Shown here piece after piece: positions 1 through 6,697 of a DNA stretch of 7,453 bases. Each line of letters opens with the position of its first letter. The first letter of the stretch is position 1. Both the position numbers and the translations under genes were made by a program. This stretch comes from an uncultured Clostridia bacterium (GTDB taxonomy: Bacteria > Bacillota > Clostridia > Oscillospirales > Acutalibacteraceae), in the NCBI GenBank assembly GCA_937875885.1, contig CALEIO010000116.1:1-7453 (forward strand), read 5' to 3'. The notes beneath the pieces are model-generated. The model saw nothing but the letters and a program-made list of their open reading frames with translations. It ran no database searches and had not been told where the DNA came from.

Positions 1-608
1 GGCAGCAAATCACCACAAAAGGTGCTGTAATTTCCGAGTATCCACCGGGCACATCACCGTCAGCAAGGAACTTTCCACAGAGAAACCGAATTATTTCCGG
101 AATTTCTGAAGGACTTGTGGTTGTTGAAGCACCAAAAGTCAGCGGCTCTATGATAACCGTCAATCTTGCGCTTTCCCAGGGAAAGGATATTTTCTCTGTG
201 ATGGGTAATGTTGACTCCCCGTATTCAGAAGGCACCAATCTGCTCATAAAAGACGGAGCAGTGCCTGTTATGTCTTTCAAAGACATCCTTGAGTTTTATA
301 AAGGTGTCGAGACAAAAGAAAAAGAAAAGCTTACTTTCTCTGATGAAATAATCAGCACTGTCCCCAGTAAGCTTAACTATTCTTCTGTGAATTCATCAAA
401 CATCCCGGTACCCGTACACAAAACATCAGACAGCCTTTCTGACGACGAAAGAAAGGTGTACTACATACTCGGGCTTGATCCTATGCACGTTGACAGTATT
501 GCAGATGCATCAGGAATCCCGGTATATAAAATTCTGAGAATTCTTTCTACCCTTGAGATGAACGATTTGATTATCAACACAGACGGTAGAAATTACGCTA
601 TAAAATAA
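1..608 (+). CDS. dprA: DNA processing protein DprA/Smf, 3' part (5' end outside window)
   Basis: DprA binds incoming single-stranded DNA and loads RecA on it during natural transformation; in non-competent bacteria its role is less clear. The frame is open from base 3 and gives about 201 residues, so roughly the last 55-60% of a typical ~360-residue protein is present. The visible part holds the second half of the Rossmann-like DprA fold: GAVISEYPPG, then SARNFPQRNRIISG, EGLVVVEAPKVSGS, an ALSQGKDIF segment and DSPYSEGTNLLIKDGA, all family signatures. After a poorly conserved linker of about 45 residues comes a C-terminal winged-helix domain (from LSDDERKVYYILG to the end). A GTG at 117 is internal to the conserved fold and is not the start. 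One small deviation is VMGN where the family usually has VPGN. The stop lies 13 bases before topA, and the dprA-topA pairing is common in Firmicutes. Identification is firm; competence in this organism is not shown. Confidence 0.95.
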   Translation, partial: QQITTKGAVISEYPPGTSPSARNFPQRNRIISGISEGLVVVEAPKVSGSMITVNLALSQGKDIFSVMGNVDSPYSEGTNLLIKDGAVPVMSFKDILEFYKGVETKEKEKLTFSDEIISTVPSKLNYSSVNSSNIPVPVHKTSDSLSDDERKVYYILGLDPMHVDSIADASGIPVYKILRILSTLEMNDLIINTDGRNYAIK

Positions 609-621
609 TCGGAGGTATATT

Positions 622-2694
622 ATGTCAAAACTCGTTATTGTTGAGTCTCCTGCTAAGGCAAAGACCATCAAGAAATATCTTGGTAAGGACTATGAAGTTG
701 TGGCATCCATGGGTCATGTTCGCGATTTACCCCAGGCAAGACTCAGCGTAGATATCAACAACAACTTCAATCCAAGATACGAAATCATCAAAGGTAAGGA
801 GAAACTCGTTGATGAGCTGATTGATCAGGCAAGAAACTCAGAAGCTGTGTATCTCGCAACTGACCCTGACCGCGAAGGTGAAGCTATTTCCTGGCACTTG
901 GCATATATCCTCAACCTTAATCTTAACGATGCAAACAGAGTTGAGTTCAACGAAATCACAAAGTACGGTGTTGAAAACGGTATGAGCGCTCCCAGAGCAA
1001 TCAACCTTGACCTTGTTAATGCGCAGCAGGCTCGCCGTATCCTCGACAGACTTGTAGGTTACAAGCTCAGCCCCTTTGTATCACAGAAAATCCGCAGAGG
1101 ACTTTCTGCAGGACGCGTTCAGTCCGTTGCAGTTCGCATTATTGTTGACAGAGAAAACGAAATAAGAGAATTCAATCCCGTAGAGTACTGGAGCATTGAC
1201 GCTAAATTCTCTCCCAAGGGAAGCCGCAAGGTGTTCTCTGCATTCCTTTACGGCAATGCAGACGGTAAGATTGAACTTTCCTGCAAAGAAGATGCAGATA
1301 AGATTCTTGCAGACCTTGAGGGTGCTGAATACACAGTATCCAAAGTAAAGACAGGTACAAGAAAAAAATCTCCTGCACCTCCTTTCATTACATCAACACT
1401 CCAGCAGGAAGCATCAAGAAAACTCGGTTTCCAGTCAAGACGTACCATGCGTGTTGCGCAGGAACTTTACGAAGGTATCGATATTGATGAGATCGGTCCC
1501 ACCGGTCTTATCACATATATGAGAACAGACTCACTCCGTATCTCTGCAGATGCAATGAACGAGGCTGCATCATATATCAAATCTACATTCGGCGATGCAT
1601 ATCTTCCCGCAAAGCCCAGATTCTTCAAGTCCCGTTCCAACGCACAGGACGGTCACGAAGCAATCAGACCCACATCAGTAATGCTTACACCTGACAGAGT
1701 AAAGGCTAACCTTACTACTGATCAGTATAAACTCTACAAGCTCATCTGGGAACGCTTCACAGCATCACAGATGGCAGACTGCATCCAGAAGACAACACAG
1801 ATCGACATTGAAGCCAACGGATATATCTTCAAAGCCAACGGCTATCGTGTTGATTTTGACGGCTTCACACAGCTCTATGTTGAGTCAAAGGATGAGGAAG
1901 AGGCAAAGGAGAGTGCACTCCCCGCAGTTGAGAAGGATATGGTTCTCAAGCTCAAAGAACTCCTTGGCAATCAGCACTTCACACAGCCTCCCTCAAGATT
2001 CACAGAAGCTTCCCTTATCAAAGCACTCGAAGAATTCGGCATTGGCAGACCTTCTACATACGCTGCTACAATCTCAACAATTGTTAACCGTGAGTATGTA
2101 AAGCGTGTAGGAAAGCTTCTCCATCCTTCCGAGCTTGGCGAAGCAATGGCTCAGCTTATGAAAGAGCGTTTCCCAAAAATCGTAAATGTTAAATTCACCG
2201 CACAGATGGAGCAGGACCTTGACACAGTAGAAAGCGGCAACGTTGAGTGGAAAGACCTCCTTAATCAGTTCTATGGTGATTTTGAAAAGACACTTAAAAA
2301 GGCAAAAGCAGATATGGAAGGCGTAAAGATTCACCTCAAAGAAGACGAAACCGACATTATCTGCGAAAAATGCGGTCAGAAGATGGTTATCAAAGTGGGC
2401 AGATTCGGCAAATTCATTGCTTGTCCCGGTTATCCTGATTGCAAGAACGTAAAGCGCTATGTAGAAAACGTAGGCGTTAAGTGTCCCGATTGCGGCAGCG
2501 ATGTAATTATCCGTCGTACCAAGGGCGGCAAAACATTCTATGGCTGTGCATCTTATCCCAAGTGTAACTTTATGTCCTGGAATGAGCCCACAAATGAAAA
2601 GTGTCCTCAGTGTGGACAGATTCTCTTCAAGAAAAAAGGTAAGAAACCCACTCTCTACTGCGCAAAAGAGGGTTGCGGCTACGAGAAAAAGTAA
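622..2694 (+). CDS. topA: Type IA DNA topoisomerase I
   Basis: Topoisomerase I relaxes negatively supercoiled DNA by cutting one strand through a 5'-phosphotyrosine bond and passing the other strand through. The 690-residue product is complete and of normal length. The N-terminal Toprim domain starts with KLVIVESPAKAKTI (Glu8) and holds the metal-binding DPDREGE motif (Asp81, Asp83, Glu85). The GRVQSVAVR segment follows at 164-172. The active-site motif GLITYMRTDS gives Tyr299 as the nucleophile, with Arg301 beside it, and PSTYA is at 477-481. The C-terminus carries three four-cysteine zinc ribbons: Cys581/584/601/607, Cys621/624/642/648 and Cys661/664/680/685, which bind single-stranded DNA in relatives. 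The ATG is preceded by a strong Shine-Dalgarno, GGAGGT at 611-616, five bases away. The stop TAA shares its last A with the trmFO start, so the two are probably translationally coupled. No missing residue or frame break was seen. Confidence 0.98.
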   Translation: MSKLVIVESPAKAKTIKKYLGKDYEVVASMGHVRDLPQARLSVDINNNFNPRYEIIKGKEKLVDELIDQARNSEAVYLATDPDREGEAISWHLAYILNLNLNDANRVEFNEITKYGVENGMSAPRAINLDLVNAQQARRILDRLVGYKLSPFVSQKIRRGLSAGRVQSVAVRIIVDRENEIREFNPVEYWSIDAKFSPKGSRKVFSAFLYGNADGKIELSCKEDADKILADLEGAEYTVSKVKTGTRKKSPAPPFITSTLQQEASRKLGFQSRRTMRVAQELYEGIDIDEIGPTGLITYMRTDSLRISADAMNEAASYIKSTFGDAYLPAKPRFFKSRSNAQDGHEAIRPTSVMLTPDRVKANLTTDQYKLYKLIWERFTASQMADCIQKTTQIDIEANGYIFKANGYRVDFDGFTQLYVESKDEEEAKESALPAVEKDMVLKLKELLGNQHFTQPPSRFTEASLIKALEEFGIGRPSTYAATISTIVNREYVKRVGKLLHPSELGEAMAQLMKERFPKIVNVKFTAQMEQDLDTVESGNVEWKDLLNQFYGDFEKTLKKAKADMEGVKIHLKEDETDIICEKCGQKMVIKVGRFGKFIACPGYPDCKNVKRYVENVGVKCPDCGSDVIIRRTKGGKTFYGCASYPKCNFMSWNEPTNEKCPQCGQILFKKKGKKPTLYCAKEGCGYEKK

Positions 2695-4016
2695 TGAATA
2701 ATAACTATATAAACGTTGTGGGTGCAGGTCTGGCAGGATGCGAAGCAGCTTATCAGATTGCAAAACGCGGCATTAAAGTCCATTTGTACGAGATGAAACC
2801 TGTCAAAAAATCCCCTGCACATCACAGTGACAACTTTGCAGAGCTTGTATGCTCTAACTCATTAAAAGCACAGCGAGTTTCATCTGCAGCAGGCCTTCTT
2901 AAGGAAGAAATGCGAATGCTTGATTCTCTCCTGCTCAAATGTGCTGATAAATGTATGGTACCCGCAGGCGGTGCATTAGCAGTAGACAGAGATATATTCT
3001 CTGATTTAGTAACAGATGCAATCAGATCAAACGATATGATTGAGGTTATCAATGAAGAACTCACATCAATTCCCGATGATGCTATCACCATTATTGCTAC
3101 AGGTCCGCTCACATCCGAGGGCTTGTGCAAGGAGGTAATGAACCTATTCGGCGATTCACTTTCTTTCTTTGATGCTGCAGCACCCATTGTAACAGCAGAA
3201 AGTATAGATAAAGAAACCTCATTCTTCCAGTCAAGATACGACAAGGGTGACGGAGACGATTACATCAACTGTCCTCTTAACAAAGAAGAATACGAGATTT
3301 TCTATAACGCTCTTATAAGTGCAGAAAGAGCACCCCTGCACGATTTCGATGTAGCAGACCCAAAAGTTTATGAGGGGTGTATGCCTATCGAGGTTATGGC
3401 GCAAAGGGGAGAAGATACCATAAGATTCGGTCCTATGAAACCTGTAGGATTACGAGATCCCAGAACAGGCCATAGACCCTGGGCTTGCTTACAGCTCAGA
3501 CGAGAAAACGCACAAGGAACAATGTATAATCTTGTAGGATTCCAGACAAACCTCAAATTTCACGAACAGAAACGTGTGTTTGGCCTGATTCCCGCACTTA
3601 AAAATGCTGAATTTGTGAGATACGGCGTAATGCATCGTAACACATTCATAGACAGCCCCAGAGTGCTCAATTCCGATTATTCTGCCAAGTGCAACCCTGC
3701 ACTTTTCTTTGCAGGTCAGTTCACAGGTGTTGAGGGATATATGGAATCTGCCTCTTCAGGACTTATGGCAGGTATAAACGCTGCCTATAAGTTTATGGAC
3801 AAAGAAACCATTACCCTGCCTACAGAAACAATGATTGGTTCTTTAGCAAGATACATCACAGATCCAACTGTTGTAAAATTCCAGCCTATGGGTGCAAGTT
3901 TCGGCTTGCTGCCCGAGCTTGAAAATCGTCCCAGAGATAAAAAATTACGTGGTGAAAAGTATGCAGAACGTTCTGTAGAAGTACTTTCTCACTTTATATC
4001 AGAAAGGATAGTGTAA
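2694..4016 (+). CDS. trmFO: tRNA (uracil-54-C5) methyltransferase, folate/FAD-dependent (TrmFO)
   Basis: TrmFO makes 5-methyluridine at position 54 in the T-loop of tRNA, using methylenetetrahydrofolate as carbon donor and FADH2 as reductant; it is cytoplasmic. The 440-residue length fits the family. The N-terminal FAD-binding signature is VVGAGLAGCEAAY (GxGxxG at 10-15), followed by LYEMKP and the AELVCSNSLK motif. Cys53 and Cys229 (in YEGCMPIE) align with the two cysteines known to matter in the Bacillus subtilis enzyme. GPMKPVGLRDP (246-256) and the C-terminal FAD motif GQFTGVEGYMESASSG (341-356) are also intact. I chose ATG 2694 because it puts the GxGxxG strand in its usual place. A TTG 21 bases upstream would add seven charged residues lying inside the topA coding end. 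The ATG overlaps the topA stop as TAATG and has only a weak purine-rich stretch upstream, suggesting reinitiation by ribosomes finishing topA. This gene also follows topA in B. subtilis. Confidence 0.97.
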   Translation: MNNNYINVVGAGLAGCEAAYQIAKRGIKVHLYEMKPVKKSPAHHSDNFAELVCSNSLKAQRVSSAAGLLKEEMRMLDSLLLKCADKCMVPAGGALAVDRDIFSDLVTDAIRSNDMIEVINEELTSIPDDAITIIATGPLTSEGLCKEVMNLFGDSLSFFDAAAPIVTAESIDKETSFFQSRYDKGDGDDYINCPLNKEEYEIFYNALISAERAPLHDFDVADPKVYEGCMPIEVMAQRGEDTIRFGPMKPVGLRDPRTGHRPWACLQLRRENAQGTMYNLVGFQTNLKFHEQKRVFGLIPALKNAEFVRYGVMHRNTFIDSPRVLNSDYSAKCNPALFFAGQFTGVEGYMESASSGLMAGINAAYKFMDKETITLPTETMIGSLARYITDPTVVKFQPMGASFGLLPELENRPRDKKLRGEKYAERSVEVLSHFISERIV

Positions 4017-4018
4017 AT

Positions 4019-5032
4019 ATGAGAATTATAGTTGATGCTTTCGGCGGAGATAACGCTCCTGTTGAAATAATCAAAGGAAGCGCTGCTGCCATAAAAGAAT
4101 ACAATATCGACATCACTCTTGTGGGTAATGAGGATATCATCAAAAAAGTTTGCGAAGATGAAGGTATCGACTATAATCAGTTTACAGTTGTCCACAGCAC
4201 ATCTGTCATCGATATGAACGAAGCTGGCACTGATATTGTAAAAGCAAGATCAGACAGCTCTATGGCTATCGGTTTCAAACTTCTTGCAAACGGAGAAGGT
4301 GAAGGCTTTGTAACAGCAGGTAACAGCGGCGCTGTTTGCGTTGGTGCAACATTGCTCATCAAAAGAATCAAGGGTATCTCAAGACCCGGATTCGCTCCTG
4401 TAATTCCCGGAATGAACGGACACTTTATGCTTATGGACAGCGGTGCTAATGTTCAGTGCAGACCCGAAATGCTCAGACAGTTCGGTCTTATGGGATCTGT
4501 TTATATGGAAAAGGTGCTTGGTGTAAAGAACCCCCGTGTTGGTCTTGCAAATGTAGGTGTTGAAGAACACAAGGGTACAGAAATGCACCAGGAAGCATAC
4601 AAACTCTTAAGTAATGCTCCCATAAACTTCATCGGTAACGTTGAAGGCAGAGATATTCCCGATAATGCTTGTGATGTACTTGTATGTGACGGATTCACAG
4701 GAAATCTCATTCTTAAAACCTATGAGGGTGTAGCACTCTCATTCCTCAAAAAAATCAAGGGTGTCTTCCTCAAGAATCTTAAAAATAAGTTAGCAACGCT
4801 GGTAATGAAGAAAGATATCAGCAATATGAAAGACCAGTTTGATTACAACAAATACGGTGGTGCACCTATCCTGGGTGTTAAAAAGCCTGTATTCAAAGCA
4901 CACGGTAATGCAAAAGCCGAAACTTTCAAGAATGCTATCAGACTTACCATACAGTACATTGAGCGCGACGTTATCGGTGAAATCAGCAGCGCATTAGCTA
5001 CTATCAAAGCAGAGGAAACAGAAAATGACTGA
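4019..5032 (+). CDS. plsX: Phosphate acyltransferase PlsX
   Basis: PlsX converts acyl-ACP and inorganic phosphate to acyl-phosphate, which PlsY uses to acylate glycerol-3-phosphate at the start of bacterial phospholipid synthesis. It is a soluble protein that associates with the membrane. The 337-residue product is full length. Family motifs in order are IIVDAFGGDNAP (3-14; the usual form is xDAMGGD), GFVTAGNSGA (96-105), LMDSGANVQCRPE (138-150), NPRVGLANVGVEEHKG (171-186), and CDVLVCDGFTGN (218-229). A basic, amphipathic stretch around 243-268 may be the membrane-contact helix known in this family; that is inference. The start ATG lies two bases after the trmFO stop, with AAAGGA at 4003-4008 as a probable ribosome binding site inside trmFO. 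Its 3' end overlaps rnc by 8 bases. No acpP, fabD or fabG follows, unlike many Firmicutes. Confidence 0.97.
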   Translation: MRIIVDAFGGDNAPVEIIKGSAAAIKEYNIDITLVGNEDIIKKVCEDEGIDYNQFTVVHSTSVIDMNEAGTDIVKARSDSSMAIGFKLLANGEGEGFVTAGNSGAVCVGATLLIKRIKGISRPGFAPVIPGMNGHFMLMDSGANVQCRPEMLRQFGLMGSVYMEKVLGVKNPRVGLANVGVEEHKGTEMHQEAYKLLSNAPINFIGNVEGRDIPDNACDVLVCDGFTGNLILKTYEGVALSFLKKIKGVFLKNLKNKLATLVMKKDISNMKDQFDYNKYGGAPILGVKKPVFKAHGNAKAETFKNAIRLTIQYIERDVIGEISSALATIKAEETEND

Positions 5033-5699
5033 TCTTGAACGTAAAATAGGATATGAATTCAAAGATACCAATCTTCTCTCAACAGCACTCACACATTCCT
5101 CATATTCAAACGAGGTAGGAAAGAACGTTGTTTGCAACGAAAGATTGGAATTCCTTGGTGATTCTGTTCTTTCTTTAATTGTTACCAATTATATATTTCT
5201 TAACTTTTCAAAGTTTCCCGAAGGAGACCTGACACAGCTCAGAGCTTCGTTAGTTTGTGAAAAATCCCTCTATAAATTTGCAAAAGAAATCAATCTGGGT
5301 ACAGCAATAAAACTCAGCCGTGGCGAGCGTCACGGTGGCGGTGCAGAAAGACCTTCTATTCTTTCTGATGCTTTTGAGGCTCTCATTGCAGCAATTTTCC
5401 TTGATGGAGGCTACGATGAAGCAAAACGCTTTGTTATGGCTTTCATTGAACCTGAAATCAAGAATATCAAGAAAAAGCCCACTAAAGATTTCAAGACAAC
5501 TTTACAGGAGATTGTTCAGAAAAATCCCGGCGAAAAACTTGAATACAGAATGGTAAGCGAAAGCGGACCCGACCACGATAAGCACTTTGTTGCAGAAGTT
5601 CTGCTCAACTCAAACTCCATCGGTAAAGGTGGCGGCAGAAGCAAAAAAGAAGCAGAGCAGCAGGCAGCAAGAGAAGCATTGGAGTTGATGGGCTATTAA
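5025..5699 (+). CDS. rnc: Ribonuclease III
   Basis: RNase III cleaves double-stranded RNA, maturing 16S and 23S rRNA precursors and processing some mRNAs. The 224-residue product has the usual two-domain layout. The catalytic domain carries NERLEFLGDSVL (38-49), with the metal and catalytic residues Glu39, Glu42, Asp46, then Glu67 in PEGDL, and Asp115 and Glu118 in SDAFEAL, matching the Escherichia coli active-site set. A C-terminal double-stranded RNA-binding domain runs from about 156 to the end, with the typical GGGRSKKEAEQQAAREAL segment at 202-219. The ATG overlaps the plsX end (ATGACTGA) and is preceded by AGAGGA at 5011-5016, eight bases away. The stop TAA overlaps the likely ATT start of the next gene, and the last 19 bases of rnc include that gene's ribosome binding site. 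The rnc-smc neighbourhood is widespread in Gram-positive bacteria. Confidence 0.98.
   Translation: MTDLERKIGYEFKDTNLLSTALTHSSYSNEVGKNVVCNERLEFLGDSVLSLIVTNYIFLNFSKFPEGDLTQLRASLVCEKSLYKFAKEINLGTAIKLSRGERHGGGAERPSILSDAFEALIAAIFLDGGYDEAKRFVMAFIEPEIKNIKKKPTKDFKTTLQEIVQKNPGEKLEYRMVSESGPDHDKHFVAEVLLNSNSIGKGGGRSKKEAEQQAAREALELMGY
5681..5697 (+). promoter_or_regulatory. Ribosome binding site and ATT start codon of the radical SAM gene
   Basis: GGAG at 5681-5684 lies 10 bases before ATT at 5695-5697, inside the last codons of rnc. The ATT shares its final T with the rnc stop TAA (TATTAA), much as TAATG does at the topA-trmFO junction. In the radical SAM frame the nearest upstream stop is TGA at 5686-5688, and no ATG, GTG or TTG occurs between it and the conserved cysteines. 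ATT at 5695 gives a start about 14 residues before the first cluster cysteine, the spacing expected for the family. Further in-frame ATT codons at 5710 and 5716 are less likely because they would trim a conserved beta-strand. The nearby ATG at 5688-5690 is in the rnc frame and meets TAA after three codons. Confidence 0.6.
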
Positions 5700-6693
5700 A
5701 CGCTCAAACATTTCAATTTTTGTACCATTTGCAGGGTGTCCCAATCGTTGCAGTTTCTGCGATCAGCACAGTATCACTGGCATAAAAGCCCCCACAACTG
5801 CGCAGGATGTAACCATTGCTATAGAAACCGCTCTTGCATCAAACGGAATAGATACACAGAATTCCGAAATAGCTTTTTTCGGCGGCAGCTTCACCGCAAT
5901 TGACAGAGAATATATGATATCCCTGCTGGAAGCTACCAAACCTTACATCCACCGCTTCAAGGGCATACGCATTTCAACCCGTCCCGATGCTGTCACTTAT
6001 GATATTTTACAGTTGCTTAAGCAATACAAAGTCACCTCAATTGAGCTCGGTGCACAGTCTATGGATGATGCTGTACTTCTTGCCAATAACAGAGGTCACA
6101 ACAGTGATTGTGTAAGGGTCGCATCAAAACTCATAAAAGCTGAAGGATTTTCACTTGGACTTCAGATGATGACAGGATTATACACAAGCTCTGATAAATC
6201 AGACATTTACACTGCAAATGAATTCATCGCTATAAAACCCGACACAGTGCGCATATATCCCACTGTTATTCTTCAGAACACAAAGCTTGGAGAGCTGTTT
6301 CTCAAAGGTATATACAAACCTCAGACTCTTGATTCTGCTGTCAATCTTTGCGCACAACTGATTACAAAATTTGAAGAATCCAACATTAAAGTTATAAGAG
6401 TCGGACTCCACAGCAGCGACACTATGGAATCAGAAATCTTGGCAGGTGCATATCATCCTGCATTCAAGGAATTATGCGAAAACAAGATTTTTCTAAATAA
6501 AATCACAGATATTTTATCAACAAAAGACTTAAAGACAAACAGCATCAGAATTTTTGTAGCACCCGATGCTGTTTCTAAAGCTACAGGACAAAGAAAGTCA
6601 AATCTGACCAAACTCAAAGAGATGAGGTATGAAGCAACTGTTGCAACAGATCCCACGCTCAAAGATCGTCAGATAATAATACAGGAAGGTTAA
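5695..6693 (+). CDS. Elp3-like radical SAM protein of unknown substrate, probable ATT start
   Basis: This is a radical S-adenosylmethionine enzyme resembling the catalytic half of Elp3 and YhcC-type proteins, without an acetyltransferase domain. Read from ATT 5695 it has 332 residues, a normal size. The cluster-binding motif CxxxCxxC is Cys15, Cys19 and Cys22, in the context IFVPFAGCPNRCSFCDQ. Next come FFGGSFTA (61-68), which should contact SAM, STRPDA (94-99), ELGAQSMDD (117-125), GLQMMTGL (155-162), RIYPTVIL (186-193) and YHPAFKEL (253-260), all typical of the Elp3-like branch. The C-terminal 50 residues contain a GQRKSN turn between two predicted strands, possibly a small RNA-binding unit. 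Elp3 relatives modify wobble uridines in tRNA, so an RNA substrate is plausible but not shown. It overlaps rnc by 5 bases and ends 4 bases before smc. Starting at ATG 5914 would leave 259 residues without the iron-sulfur cluster. Frame and family are sure; the start codon is inferred. Confidence 0.88.
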   Translation: MKRSNISIFVPFAGCPNRCSFCDQHSITGIKAPTTAQDVTIAIETALASNGIDTQNSEIAFFGGSFTAIDREYMISLLEATKPYIHRFKGIRISTRPDAVTYDILQLLKQYKVTSIELGAQSMDDAVLLANNRGHNSDCVRVASKLIKAEGFSLGLQMMTGLYTSSDKSDIYTANEFIAIKPDTVRIYPTVILQNTKLGELFLKGIYKPQTLDSAVNLCAQLITKFEESNIKVIRVGLHSSDTMESEILAGAYHPAFKELCENKIFLNKITDILSTKDLKTNSIRIFVAPDAVSKATGQRKSNLTKLKEMRYEATVATDPTLKDRQIIIQEG

Positions 6694-6697
6694 ATCT

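Noticed and set aside
117..119. GTG as the start of a short protein at the left edge
   Set aside because: The same frame is open to base 3 and encodes conserved DprA sequence before 117, so this codon is an internal Val.
1808..2101. Plus-strand open frame of 97 codons inside topA
   Set aside because: It is fully nested in another frame of an intact, highly conserved topA; its Ser/Leu-rich translation looks like a frame shadow.
2673..2693. TTG start for trmFO 21 bases upstream of the ATG
   Set aside because: It would add MRLREKV from inside the topA coding end. The ATG at 2694 fits the family N-terminus and the common TAATG coupling.
2074..2763. Long minus-strand open frame of 229 codons opposite the topA/trmFO junction
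   Set aside because: It lies antisense to the zinc-ribbon end of topA and the start of trmFO. Its translation is rich in Leu, Phe and Cys, as expected for a complement shadow, and resembles no family I recognise.
5685..5700. RNase III-radical SAM fusion by programmed frameshift at the rnc stop
   Set aside because: Reaching the radical SAM frame needs a +1 shift at GGC TAT TAA. The P-site codon UAU would re-pair poorly with AUU, and there is no slippery run or evident stimulatory structure. RNase III already ends at its normal length, so a separate start is simpler.
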